In this document: piece after piece, positions 57,201 to 64,000 of the stretch
How the letters are laid out: each line of letters starts with the position of its first letter
Position numbering within the stretch: the first letter of the stretch is position 1
NCBI RefSeq assembly: GCF_020076305.1
Contig: NZ_JAIQXE010000002.1
Span: forward strand, 124,001-188,000
DNA length: 64,000 bases
Reading direction: 5' to 3'
Source of the DNA: Flavihumibacter profundi
Lineage (GTDB): Bacteria; Bacteroidota; Bacteroidia; Chitinophagales; Chitinophagaceae
Notes under the pieces: generated by a model
Told to the model about the DNA's origin: nothing
The model's database searches: none
The model's input: the letters and a program-made list of their open reading frames with translations, nothing else
Made by a program: the position numbers and the translations under genes

Positions 57201-57451
57201 CTGTTGATACGCCCTGGCTGGCCCGTCCGCCTGGTATTTTAACCGGCAAGTTCACCCACAACAAACTGGGCGTTGGCCCCCTGGGAACAGCCGGTCCAAG
57301 TGTTTTCTCAGAGATCAGTATACTGAAAGATCCCGTAGCCGCGGGCAGGCAGTATATCGTGAGCTGGCAGAACCTGAAAGAGTTGAACCCGATCGACTTT
57401 ACAGACCTGGCGAAACTGGTGAAAGATGCGATAACGGCTTATGAGATTTAG
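51239..57451 (+). CDS. Giant multidomain protein with papain-like protease and degenerate beta-lactamase-like domain
   Basis: 2070 residues, no signal peptide. From the N-terminus: an all-alpha/beta region of unknown fold (1-370); a carboxypeptidase-regulatory-like beta-sandwich (about 374-450); an acidic Cys cluster (470-484); two glycine/alanine-rich hydrophobic stretches (about 691-730 and 931-950); a charged linker (about 1400-1535); a papain/C39-like protease domain with Cys1544 (NNMSCWATVATMM), His1637 (SPHARVVTS) and Asp1661 (FIDPATG); and a C-terminal beta-lactamase-like fold (about 1720-2070). In the last domain Ser1791 sits in SVMY where SxxK is expected, SDN at 1884-1886 is intact, and KTG is KLG at 2009. 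The activity of the protease is plausible; the second domain may be inactive. The family is not recognised. Confidence 0.85.
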   Translation: MIYLQQSFGYEGNPDNSSFPQFQIVFRLPVFSYSANIAGMAAGPVYQRQQTGSFSEKENFLLKNTNYRVDLPATWLLGKDNSQTNFLRFTAQAFHGGELSVAALAFPVDLLLRFGVQEFNYSHPFSALYFIKGLNTDGFTEAPLAESIFLVNKQVYDTVLPAFQQIMNQRANISLLAFLKILVEENDLGSQGPFLPEKVINDRLTAIINRFHQDNIPNFVEFLKKYFFSLFDFPISIEALHEIEIGGHFQVNTADDRPLKKNDLFFYNILADYRITNAAGNTVFHSIHYDWNWNPDVPVNNKIAFLLTHEGRLLSEGLQNIITIKVKGYDGAELWSKDFFTDDPDLQDLVIVVTEYQPAVLTADPATPPAETKRLRGKLVGLTKECPFKDATVLVQAKTDAESPWRVVAATTADGNGNFSMAYPYGNYIAAQALLSLTPNNPVNITIIPNQENETISSDFLYLLVTDPVCEEPDPTKGEDDCDCHAPKKAGRLPSQEDLINSDEYTQDIGGACVNLSTPNRTISEYNYTGIVRTSDPDVANYTLKKKFLTTLQGETVSGFELEGGAEKIKRKPVDLDNPIRWQDTPDDFDYLSFYQSVTVATGHILHYKSEFRADGYSLGNLLYSLPLAPGQKKQIVVFDSSHSLQAAESQNISQGERLAAGIVDERELADQLSGSLGEALQGRSSATTSGISAGLGVAANLGVVSGALGVAGGYANSNSSASQNSSRNTSQFFGEKLRQAIMQNADSYRQLNASVVTTVQEGQHYAATTEVVANHNHCHSLTMMYFEVLRHFAIFQELVQVEECVFVPLIMTNFTMENISKWSDVLAVSLLPVPSNTYLRPFSWIRQHPLLRAFDANERIKTNYAHVDFPAARYCDDAITAVNGNFSIRISLPRPKTKFDRILSLPIIRKTVTTQGGVDVGGTIRDNIKSSAIAAATGGLSLLFGGGPSVKYETVSHDVITPGKIFDLFMTLDENFETVPPAQCIRVHSFQEQVIFVNGSPVTINFFHDMPDDKKLWDAYAAMLGITTMDLFDKFSNNVVADWDRIFYNEVSSQLAKAFVNQSAVVMTPFSGLDITSLNDYTSREQLLRYNFQAKSSFNRAAITEVKLQYFFSAGVSAAHRATLDQNVKLIVESLNINYSTAHYNGRIYNSYVGNDLLDGVTLPTPMNYDEQRNPKKEDVFLVNKLTEHLNSHLEHYNKALWYKLDADRRYMLLDGFNIQVYDEFGLPVAYRSLASVVKNELITVTGNSMVFPVAAGYRVGQSHIIEHNREGKPVDISLFDHYRPLTPAPPFRISVPSRGVFLEAVQGACDACEKVKDNTSQDWTKFTADEPTPISPLTPPVPTITDWKAAFKDFAPPIVNIQNAPTLPAPGAGLAGLGELLGKAGIFNDITGLDANQQNVLKTYLSNQENAKAFAEMAKEMQMQGHNTSNSDKIMDTLKSAKQDGAISQDDYSKLVKEHIRKQIDGGEQDKADAEKEKAAKPSLSDAAVKAVDQGKNVKAQKTDANTGNTESIDISSGPSDQSLAAVSGSVPKLKQDNNMSCWATVATMMVSWKEGKKLSVEEVLQKAGAQYLAKFQNKEGLPSAEKEAFIEALGMEGEPPASYTVQQYIDWLKQYGPLWITTDSSAATGQFSPHARVVTSITGTGSADGSGTNFIFIDPATGTELTEPFDKFLKAYEQMVTDNPGDLFIQIVHFKAAQGGEGGGPVVVPPSPVDLFRAMPADPLTANTKFQNALQAAVNALETTKGLAAGTFPVRFTLADITGGTPPFKAAFFKETVEDYIASEAKVSVMYGAFALRDMVQRFADQTGITTMTELIKQLKLQVNPWIKKAVKKVETATNISDTNRLPNYAACFDSTLVAGKLKIAFKSSYMTSLEDMIIVSDNNQAGASVRGIGYGYLNGALAAANCLDLTNLNGLWMGGDYSKGTIYPYVRIPCVNDGTTAQGGTARSMAALVALLFSKKLLDTAACDEQLDLLHRAVIGNGVTVDTPWLARPPGILTGKFTHNKLGVGPLGTAGPSVFSEISILKDPVAAGRQYIVSWQNLKELNPIDFTDLAKLVKDAITAYEI

Positions 57452-57531
57452 GGATAGGCAGTCGGGTCAATTTGTGTAATGTCATAAATGACTGGTCACA
57501 TCTGGTTGATTATCAATAAGTAAATTATTAA

Positions 57532-57565
57532 ATTGTCAGGATTTTTACACAAAAAACATGACAAT
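57532..57565. promoter_or_regulatory. Inverted repeat upstream of the second AbiE antitoxin
   Basis: ATTGTCA (57532-57538) and TGACAAT (57559-57565) are exact 7-nt arms 20 nt apart, ending 14 nt before the -7 box at 57580. The placement suits an autoregulatory site. Confidence 0.4.
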
Positions 57566-57579
57566 GCAATCAATTTACT

Positions 57580-57587
57580 TACTTTTG
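57580..57587 (+). promoter_or_regulatory. -7 promoter box of the second AbiE operon
   Basis: TACTTTTG matches TAnnTTTG, 14 nt before the ATG at 57602. Because the box lies inside an upstream extension of the frame, it supports the shorter start. Confidence 0.5.
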
Positions 57588-57601
57588 CTTTAGAAAAAAA
57601 G

Positions 57602-58339
57602 ATGATGAAGACCATGTCAGTTACAAACAATATTAAACGTATTGTTTCCTCCATACCAGAAGGTCAGGTATTTGACTTTAATCGGTTTGCCGTTACGAGG
57701 GTAAATGAACAAGCAGTAGTAAAGGCTTTGAGCAGGCTTGTGCAAACTGGTGAGATAGTTCGTGTAGAGAAAGGGAAATACTATAAGCCCCGTCAAACAA
57801 GGTTTGGCACATTACGACCTTCTGAAAATGAAGTAGTGAAGATGGTTACAGAAAAAGGAAGTCAAACGATTGGTTACATCACAGGGATTACTTTGTATAA
57901 TAAGTTGGGTCTTACAACTCAGGTTTCTAATGTATTGGTTATAGCAAGAAATGGAAGGTTGCCCGTAAAACAGGTGAATGGCTACAAGATAAAGTTCATT
58001 ACACGTCAGATCAGGTTTTCTCAGAAAGACATCCCGCTTTTACAATTATTAGATGTAATAAGAAATATTAAAGACATACCTGATACTACCGTCAATAAAT
58101 CAGTAACAGTATTAAAGCAAAAACTTTCAACGCTTTCTGAAGATGAACTAAAGCGGTTAATAAAATTGAGTTTGCAATATAACCCGGCTACAAGGGCAGT
58201 TTTAGGTGCTATACTTGAATGTAATAGCCCATCAGTGAACGTATCAGAACTAAGGAAAACTTTAAATCCTGTTACTAAGTATAAAATAGGCATTTCACAA
58301 GAGGGTTTGCCAAATCTTTCAAATTGGAACATAGAATGA
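57602..58339 (+). CDS. AbiEi-type antitoxin (DUF6088-like)
   Basis: 245 residues from the ATG at 57602 (Met2 or Met5 also possible). The N-terminal winged helix (about 5-60; FNRFAVTRVNEQAVVKALSRLVQTGEIVRVEKGKYY) is typical of short AbiEi antitoxins, followed by the C-terminal domain that senses or inhibits the toxin. It probably represses its own promoter. Its TGA overlaps the ATG of the toxin gene (ATGA at 58336). The toxin is broken, so this is an orphan antitoxin. Confidence 0.8.
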   Translation: MMKTMSVTNNIKRIVSSIPEGQVFDFNRFAVTRVNEQAVVKALSRLVQTGEIVRVEKGKYYKPRQTRFGTLRPSENEVVKMVTEKGSQTIGYITGITLYNKLGLTTQVSNVLVIARNGRLPVKQVNGYKIKFITRQIRFSQKDIPLLQLLDVIRNIKDIPDTTVNKSVTVLKQKLSTLSEDELKRLIKLSLQYNPATRAVLGAILECNSPSVNVSELRKTLNPVTKYKIGISQEGLPNLSNWNIE

Positions 58340-59240
58340 AACTACATGAATCACCAAGTGCTTTCAGAGACGCAATTGAAGCAGCGGCACAGCATTTAAA
58401 AATGCGTCCACTTTTTATTGAAAAGGATTACTGGGTGTGCTATGTGTTGAAAAACCTTTCGAAATCTGAATATGCAGATAAAGTAGTATTCAAGGGCGGG
58501 ACATCGTTATCTAAGGCATATGGATGTATACAACGCTTTTCAGAAGATATTGACTTATCAATTGTTTCCCCGGCTGATTACAATGGTAGCCAGTTAAAAA
58601 CCCTGTTAAAGAATATTACTCATAGCATCACCACAGGATTAAAACCATTAAACGGGCATGCATTAGAACCGACCCTATTCCACATCATGTAAAAACTATT
58701 CAAACTTACATTGCACAATTTCTGTCAGAAACAGCCGATCAGGAGACGATTGAAGAATTTGAATTACAGCCAATTGAGGTGCAGGTTTTGTCTTTGGAAA
58801 GGACATACTTTGAAAAAGTGCTTTCTGTAAACAGACTTTCTTATGAGGGCATACCTGCATTACAGGAAAAGATTAGACACTTTTATGATATTCACCAACT
58901 ACATACAGAAACGGAATTAAAGGGGAAAATATTAACGCCAGAGTATTACCAGGTTATGTCTAATGTTAGAAAAGATGATGAAGCAAACCGCACCATGAAC
59001 GGTAAATGGAGAGGGCAATTAATTTCAGCTTCACCATTATTTACTGAACTTGATACAACCTGGGGGAGTCTTACTGATGCGTATCAAAATGGCTTGGCAG
59101 ACTTAATCTGGTCAGAAAATCGACCTTCATCTGAAGATATTTTAAAGGTATTGAAAGAAGTTAAGGGATATGTCGTAGGGTTTGATGATAAATTCCCGCC
59201 ATCACCAATAGAGGAAGAGAAAAATGAAGATGGGCAATAA
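58336..59240 (+). pseudogene. AbiEii toxin (nucleotidyltransferase), inactivated by internal deletion and frameshift
   Basis: The N-terminal half reads FIEKDYWVCYVLKNL, KVVFKGGTSLSKAYG and RFSEDIDLSIV, the complete nucleotidyltransferase core of AbiEii. After GHALEP the frame reaches a stop at 58690-58692. The C-terminal half resumes in another frame from about 58680 (PIPHHVKTIQTYIAQFL, then VQVLSLERTYFEKVL and IRHFYDI). In normal AbiEii proteins a segment of about 40 residues separates these parts; it is missing here. An internal deletion with frameshift has therefore probably killed the toxin. Confidence 0.8.
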
Positions 59241-59296
59241 ATAAATAAGACAGTACTCTGCAAATAGGTTGCAATCATGGTTCCTAAGTTTGATTC

Positions 59297-59707
59297 ATGA
59301 CCCCCAGTACGCAAACCCAACTTGACCTGCTCATCCACCATTTCCAGCAAATGGACCTCGTTATGCTCCACCTGCTGCTGGATGACAACCTTACCTACCA
59401 GGACATGCCGAAGCTCGTCTTCCTCCAAAAGCTCGCAAAAGCCTTTGCCGAATTCAGGGAAAACGGCAACACCCAGCTGCTGCCCTTCCCCGGTTTCTGC
59501 AAGGAACCATCCTGCCATGGTGGCAAGCCAGGTCTCCAGGGCCGTTGTTTTGTAGGCGACAGCTCCCCACATTACCTGGTCCTGATCATTGAAGTAAAAG
59601 ACGGCAAAGTAACCGACCTCTTCGAATGTGCCAGCATGGGCCACAACGACATCGTGCCCCAAAAACAGCACCGCATCTTCATCAACGACGACGACATGCC
59701 CTTCTAA
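59297..59707 (+). CDS. Small protein of unknown function (136 aa), partner of the vWA gene
   Basis: 136 residues beginning MTPSTQTQLDLLIHHFQQMD, helical in the first half, with a Cys-containing loop KEPSCHGGKPG and a beta-rich end (LVLIIEVKDGKVTDLFECASM). The fold looks like small NTF2- or SnoaL-like immunity or adaptor proteins, but no family was recognised. Its stop codon borders a heptamer repeat cluster. The vWA gene follows in the same direction. Confidence 0.6.
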   Translation: MTPSTQTQLDLLIHHFQQMDLVMLHLLLDDNLTYQDMPKLVFLQKLAKAFAEFRENGNTQLLPFPGFCKEPSCHGGKPGLQGRCFVGDSSPHYLVLIIEVKDGKVTDLFECASMGHNDIVPQKQHRIFINDDDMPF

Positions 59708-59763
59708 CCATTCACCATTTACCATTCACTATTCACCATTCACTATTCACCATTCACCATTAA
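59707..59763. repeat. Heptamer repeat cluster between the unknown gene and the vWA gene
   Basis: Tandem ATTCACC/ATTCACT-like heptamers begin immediately at the stop codon and fill nearly all of the 66-nt gap to the next gene. Units are the same as in the araB-araD cluster. Confidence 0.9.
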
Positions 59764-59773
59764 CCCTTACACC

Positions 59774-60418
59774 ATGTCACTAGTAAAAAAAGTCTGCAAC
59801 CTCATCATCCTCGACGAAAGCGGCTCCATGGCCTCCCTGCAGCAAGCCACCATGAGCACCTTCAACGAACTGATCCAGTCCATCTCCGCCGATGCAGCCA
59901 AAGCCGGGGAGCGCGAGCAGTGGATCCAGTTCTACAGCTTCAACGGCAACGGCATCAAAGAACAGATCCCGCTGCAGAAAGTATCGGAGCTGATGCAGCT
60001 CAATGAAAACAACTACCGGCCCGATAGCATGACCCCGCTTTTTGACGCCATTGGCCATGCCACCGGTAAACTGCGCTATGCGCTGGAAGGCGAAACCGGT
60101 TATATCGTATTAGTGACCATACTAACCGATGGCGCCGAGAATGCATCGAAAGAGTTTACCGCCACCACCATCGCTAATATCATCAAAGAGCTGCAAAACC
60201 AAAACTGGGTGTTTACCTATATAGGTACCAACCAGGATGTGGCCAAAGAAGCCGCCCGGATGAATATCGTTAACCACGCGCGCTATGAAAACAATGGGCT
60301 TTCCCTGAAATCGATGATGGTGAAGGAAAGGTCCGCGCGGGAAAAGTTTTATACCAAACTGGATAATAAAGACTTTAATACCGGGGACAAATATTTTGAT
60401 GATGAATCTAAACCGTAA
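59774..60418 (+). CDS. vWA-domain protein
   Basis: 214 residues forming one von Willebrand A domain with a complete MIDAS site: DESGS (14-18), Thr in DSMTPLFD and Asp in LTDGAENAS. It should bind Mg2+ or Mn2+ and a protein partner. Cytoplasmic vWA proteins of this size often act with partner proteins in stress or chaperone-like systems. No signal peptide. The function is unknown. Confidence 0.85.
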   Translation: MSLVKKVCNLIILDESGSMASLQQATMSTFNELIQSISADAAKAGEREQWIQFYSFNGNGIKEQIPLQKVSELMQLNENNYRPDSMTPLFDAIGHATGKLRYALEGETGYIVLVTILTDGAENASKEFTATTIANIIKELQNQNWVFTYIGTNQDVAKEAARMNIVNHARYENNGLSLKSMMVKERSAREKFYTKLDNKDFNTGDKYFDDESKP

Positions 60419-60428
60419 ATAACAGGGA

Positions 60429-61781
60429 TTATTTCTGCTTGTTCAGCAGGCTTCCCAGGGGCTCCAGCAAATCGGGATTCACCGTATAATAATAGGTCCG
60501 CCCGTCCTGCTCCGACCGGGTACGGATAATCACTTCGGCATTTGTCTGGAGGACCTTTGCAATTTTATGGTTGATGGCATTCAGCGCATCGCTCCGCTGC
60601 CGTTTCTGGATCTCCGATGATTTGTTACTAACCCCCAGGATCGAATTGATGGTATCAATATCACTCGTCCGGTTATTGCGGGTGGCATGGTAAATGGACT
60701 GTAACAGCGACCGGTCCCGTTCATCCAGTAGGGCAAGTGGATCCTGTTCAACGATTTCAGCAGCCATGGCCACAACAGGTTTTTTCCGTTTGTAATACAC
60801 CAGTACCCCTGCAGCCATCAGGGGAAGTACTGCAAGGAACCAAAGCGTCCTCGAATTTCCGGAAAGGAAGGGCGTGTAAATAGCCACCCCACTGTCTGTG
60901 AAATCGGCCCGGGAAATGGTCATGGAATCAATATACTGGTCGAAGTCGCCGAAATATAGCGTGGAATCCACAAAGAAGGCCAGGTTCTTATGCTTTGTAC
61001 TCGAGGAATACGCGCTGAACTTTTTATCTCCTGTTGCATTAGCGGCCAGGTACCGGTTATGGGCAAAGTCAGCAATTGTAGGGATACCATTCCTGAATGC
61101 AAGCATTCCCCAGGGACTGTAGGCTACGACGCGCAGTGCGGTATCCGGACTTTCACCCAGGGCTTCCCAGTTACCATTCCGGATATCAAGGCACCAGGTT
61201 TTGTGCCCGATCTCTTTTTCCTGGATGCTATTGTCTTTAAGGCCGTCGTTGACGAAACGGGTGCCCAGCATGTAGAGCCGGGCATTGGCGGTATCCAGCC
61301 AGTATAGATCTGAGTTGTCAAAAATATGCGGGATCTCCAGGTTCAATGGTTTGATCTCCCATTCAAATTTGTTTTTTGCATAGTACCGCAGGTTTCCGTT
61401 ATTGTTCCACAGTCCATACCCGCCAAAACTCCATACAGTACTGTCGGCATAGAAAGTAAGGCAATCGATATTGTACCCGCTAAAATAGGTGGAATCCAGC
61501 CGCCGCCAGTTGTATTCGCCTGATAAAGAGTCCAGCGCATATACCCGGCCGGTACCATTAACCAGTGCCAGCAGTTCAGCCTTTGTTTTCAAAAAAGTGG
61601 CCCCGGTATTTTCATGAGGATAGGGCAGTCCATGGATAAAAGGATCATTGGTGAAACTGATCGTATTCACCGGGCCGTGCACGGAAGCAAGTTTCCGGAT
61701 GATGGGTGGAAAAGGTCCTTTGCCCTGCCCCATGCCGTAAGTTCCTTCAAGGATTAATAATATCAATAATACAAAACGCAT
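60429..61781 (-). CDS. Membrane protein with periplasmic propeller and cytoplasmic helical domain
   Basis: 450 residues: a signal peptide (LLILLILEGTYG), a periplasmic region of about 290 residues with Kelch/propeller-like repeats (YALDSLSGEYNW, TWCLDIRNGNW), one transmembrane helix at about 307-328, and a cytoplasmic helical domain (about 345-450) with DERDRSLLQSIY and SSEIQKRQRSDALNAINHKI resembling a winged helix. It looks like a one-component sensor that passes an outside signal to a cytoplasmic DNA- or protein-binding domain. No known family was assigned. It converges with the vWA gene with 10 nt between them. Confidence 0.75.
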   Translation of the reverse strand: MRFVLLILLILEGTYGMGQGKGPFPPIIRKLASVHGPVNTISFTNDPFIHGLPYPHENTGATFLKTKAELLALVNGTGRVYALDSLSGEYNWRRLDSTYFSGYNIDCLTFYADSTVWSFGGYGLWNNNGNLRYYAKNKFEWEIKPLNLEIPHIFDNSDLYWLDTANARLYMLGTRFVNDGLKDNSIQEKEIGHKTWCLDIRNGNWEALGESPDTALRVVAYSPWGMLAFRNGIPTIADFAHNRYLAANATGDKKFSAYSSSTKHKNLAFFVDSTLYFGDFDQYIDSMTISRADFTDSGVAIYTPFLSGNSRTLWFLAVLPLMAAGVLVYYKRKKPVVAMAAEIVEQDPLALLDERDRSLLQSIYHATRNNRTSDIDTINSILGVSNKSSEIQKRQRSDALNAINHKIAKVLQTNAEVIIRTRSEQDGRTYYYTVNPDLLEPLGSLLNKQK

Positions 61782-61930
61782 AGCGGGATAATATTACTGA
61801 AAAAATCGGTTTGCGGGTAGGTGATCAGGTTAGTGATGTGTATTTCACCATTCTTTTCACTGATTTGATCACTGATTGTTAAAGGTTTTTATGAGGGCCG
61901 GATATTTTTAGGGCTAAATAATTTTTTACT

Positions 61931-62989
61931 ATGAAAACATGCATTCGCTTATCAATTGGGTTGTTCTTTTGTTTAAGAATACTGGTGGCCTGCCAGAAAG
62001 ATTCGGGGAACAGTAGTGAACTGCTCCGGATCCAGGAACAAAATGACAGCCTCCGTATCCTGATCCTGCAATTACAAACCCGGACAGACTCTATTTCCAA
62101 TGCCCTGAAAACAAGCCAGCAGCAACAGGTAAAGCTGCAGGTCGCCCTGGATTCCGTTAACAAAAAGCTGGATACCGTACTGGTAAAAATTGAAAAGATA
62201 AACCAGGACCTGTTCCAGGTAAATGCCGACCTGGTCAGTTTACACCAGCAATTAATAGTGCTTAACCAACAGTACCAGCAATTACTGGTAATGCTGAACG
62301 ACCTGAAATCGCAGTCCTGCACCATTAATATCGGGTTACTGGCATATTTCCCATTTAATGGAAATTCAGGTGATAGCAGTGGTAATGGTAATAATGGTAC
62401 GGTTGAAGGAGCTATACTAACATCCGACAGGTTTGGAAAAGCAAATTCTGCCTTTCTGTTCGGTGCAAATAAAACCATCAAAATATACAATCCCAGCAGT
62501 GAATTGAATTTGACTTCAAGTTTTACAATTTCATCCTGGTTTAAGGCAGATGCACTTGCTACAACTTATAATGCGTCAATGCTTTTGTCGAAGCATGATG
62601 GAGATTTTGGAAATGATGGCTGGGCTTATGGAATATTGAATCCTAACCATAACTTGACTTCCCAGGTAGTATTTTTTTATGCTAACGATCCATATAATAC
62701 CAATACCAATCCTCCTAATTCCGGAATAGTGACGACTAACACATGGTATAATTTCATTGTATCTTATAGTTTACCAAATAAGAAACTTAATTATTATCTC
62801 AATGGAAACCTCATTATGTCAAAATCAATTGAATATAATACGATTGCAAATTCCAGGCCTATAACTATTGGATATCAGTTTAGCACTCTTGGAACTTATT
62901 TGGATTATTTCACTGGGACAATCGATGAAATAAGGATTTATAACAGGACCGTTACTGATCAGGAAGTTCAATATTTAGCCAGCCACTAA
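61931..62989 (+). CDS. Coiled-coil LamG/concanavalin-like lipoprotein
   Basis: 352 residues: lipobox LVAC (Cys21), a coiled-coil region at about 30-130 rich in Gln and Leu heptads, and a C-terminal LamG-like beta-sandwich (about 135-352; LLAYFPFNGNSGDSSGN, FTISSWFKAD, GTIDEIRIYNRTVTDQE). LamG domains bind glycans or proteins. It is probably an outer-membrane lipoprotein extending on a coiled-coil stalk. Confidence 0.88.
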   Translation: MKTCIRLSIGLFFCLRILVACQKDSGNSSELLRIQEQNDSLRILILQLQTRTDSISNALKTSQQQQVKLQVALDSVNKKLDTVLVKIEKINQDLFQVNADLVSLHQQLIVLNQQYQQLLVMLNDLKSQSCTINIGLLAYFPFNGNSGDSSGNGNNGTVEGAILTSDRFGKANSAFLFGANKTIKIYNPSSELNLTSSFTISSWFKADALATTYNASMLLSKHDGDFGNDGWAYGILNPNHNLTSQVVFFYANDPYNTNTNPPNSGIVTTNTWYNFIVSYSLPNKKLNYYLNGNLIMSKSIEYNTIANSRPITIGYQFSTLGTYLDYFTGTIDEIRIYNRTVTDQEVQYLASH

Positions 62990-63283
62990 TTTTTTTGGTT
63001 AGTATCGAACATTACGAACAGAAACTGACGACTTATAATCTTTCTGATTATTATGCTGATGAAAAGGCGCATTATGTAAGAGGTGGTTTTTCCAATTATC
63101 GATATGGAAATCTTCGACTTTAAGATGTAAACAAAATACTAAGTATGCAACAATTCAATTTGGAAGAGCCACAGTAATAAAAAATCTCAAAATTTTTAAC
63201 CAGGCATTATCAATTTCAGAAATTTCCAGTTAATAGGGCGACACAAAAAATACTTCAATCCTAAATTCTTCAAATAATTTATT
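62990..63283 (+). other. Intergenic region with a possible short coding remnant
   Basis: One frame from 63001 reads as about 40 codons of protein-like sequence (SIEHYEQKLTTYNLSDYYADE, then VRGGFSNYRYGN) up to a stop near 63123. There is no start codon or binding site. It looks like a remnant of a deleted gene; the parent family was not identified. Confidence 0.3.
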
Positions 63284-63901
63284 ATGAAAAAATTATTTTT
63301 TTTAATTGCTATGATAATTTGTTTTATTTCCTTGTATGCACAAGAATGTAATTTTCAAGATTTATCTAATAAATACAATTACAAACTAAAACTAATTAAG
63401 AAAAAGGATATAGATCTCAATCAAGAAAGAACTGAGTCAATAGAATTACTTGTCGTAAGAAAATTAGATAATACCTTAATTCAGAAAATTAATTTTGGTG
63501 ATATTGGTTACGTTTATGAAGACCAATTATCCGATTGCCATAATGCGGTATCTTATATAACATCTTATAGATTAGAATTACTTCACGACTCAGAAATAAA
63601 ACCTACACTAGTAATTAGAGATTTCAATTTTGATAATTTAGAAGACATAGCTATTATCAATAACGTCGGTATGAATTTACCTGCAAATTATACTTTCTTC
63701 ACACAAGATAAAGAAGGCAAATTTGCGAAAGATGATTTTTTATCAAATCAAATAATGTTTCTTCCTTCAATCAATCTAAAAGAAAAGTCAATCGATATGA
63801 CTGTGCCATTAAACTCAAATACAATTTCTCATAAGAATTATAAATTTGACTCCAATTTGAAGAAATGGATTTTAGTTAAACAGTATAATAAAAAAATGTA
63901 A
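63284..63901 (+). CDS. Exported protein of unknown function, XAC2610-related
   Basis: 205 residues with a signal peptide (LFFLIAMIICFISLYAQ). The middle part carries an FG-GAP-like segment VIRDFNFDNLEDIAIIN and YTFFTQDKEGKF, seen in small XAC2610-related proteins. The gene is strongly AT-rich compared with the rest of the window, which points to recent acquisition. No neighbour with a related function is visible before the window ends. Confidence 0.65.
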   Translation: MKKLFFLIAMIICFISLYAQECNFQDLSNKYNYKLKLIKKKDIDLNQERTESIELLVVRKLDNTLIQKINFGDIGYVYEDQLSDCHNAVSYITSYRLELLHDSEIKPTLVIRDFNFDNLEDIAIINNVGMNLPANYTFFTQDKEGKFAKDDFLSNQIMFLPSINLKEKSIDMTVPLNSNTISHKNYKFDSNLKKWILVKQYNKKM

Positions 63902-64000
63902 CCTTAATTATGATTTATTACTACCATGCTATTCTCGAAATATTTAATCATTCAGAATTGTTTAGTTAGCATTCCAATTAAAATATGTTTTGAAATGTTA

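Noticed and set aside
51239-57451. Giant protein as a phage tail or contractile injection component
   Set aside because: No tail, sheath, baseplate or spike genes are nearby and no such domain was seen in it.
61858-61877. Direct repeat CACTGATT twice, 12 nt apart, before the LamG lipoprotein
   Set aside because: Too short and isolated to call an operator without other copies.

Overview
The window looks like chromosomal DNA from a Bacteroidota bacterium, most likely of the Chitinophagaceae type. The evidence is the lineage-typical gene families (HEAT/DUF1080 proteins, DUF4838, Tat-exported Gfo/Idh/MocA oxidoreductase, PKD and LamG lipoproteins, Nudix-type AraR regulator, DUF2200) and several Bacteroidota-type -7 promoter boxes (TAnnTTTG) 10-50 nt upstream of start codons. 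No rRNA, tRNA, complete insertion sequence, prophage or CRISPR array was recognised.

1-12,982 is mostly housekeeping: the 3' end of a purF-like gene, a SixA-like phosphatase, a DMT exporter and MurG-like glycosyltransferase pair, two small unknown genes, an aminotransferase divergent from a SNF2 helicase, an acetyltransferase, a secreted nuclease, an alpha-L-fucosidase with a mutarotase, and xseA/xseB. 13,235-25,257 is a continuous L-arabinose operon: two exported GH51 arabinofuranosidases, a lipoprotein aldose epimerase, a HAD hydrolase, araB, araD, araA, a sodium/sugar symporter and a Nudix-like repressor (AraR type). Together these release arabinose from polymer, epimerise it, import it and convert it to xylulose-5-phosphate. 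25,298-33,000 holds a Kv-like channel with a C-terminal zinc ribbon, a cyclophilin lipoprotein, metY, and a Gfo/Idh plus HEAT-DUF1080 pair that fits 3-keto-sugar chemistry.

34,309-42,171 is a five-domain-type island: circularly permuted ATP-grasp/alpha-E fusion, transglutaminase-like protein, zinc-ribbon metallopeptidase, and a transglutaminase-DUF2126 putative amidoligase. Parts of it are known from comparative genomics as a predicted peptide-tagging system whose product is unknown. 42,471-44,268 is an intact AbiE-type toxin-antitoxin pair with a palindromic operator at its promoter. 44,281-45,383 is a decayed gene with an in-frame stop and a frameshift. 46,009-50,944 holds a DUF4838 protein and two lipoproteins. 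51,239-57,451 is one 2070-residue protein with a papain-like protease triad and a C-terminal beta-lactamase-like domain whose catalytic motifs are altered; it is the most novel single gene here. 57,602-59,240 is a second AbiE locus whose antitoxin is intact and whose toxin is broken. The right end has a vWA protein with a small partner, a membrane-anchored propeller protein, a coiled-coil LamG lipoprotein and an AT-rich unknown gene.

Two repeat families run across the window. A 25-bp GC-rich palindrome occurs four times, two of them in frame inside genes. Heptamer (ATTCACC-like) clusters sit directly at the stop codons of two genes.
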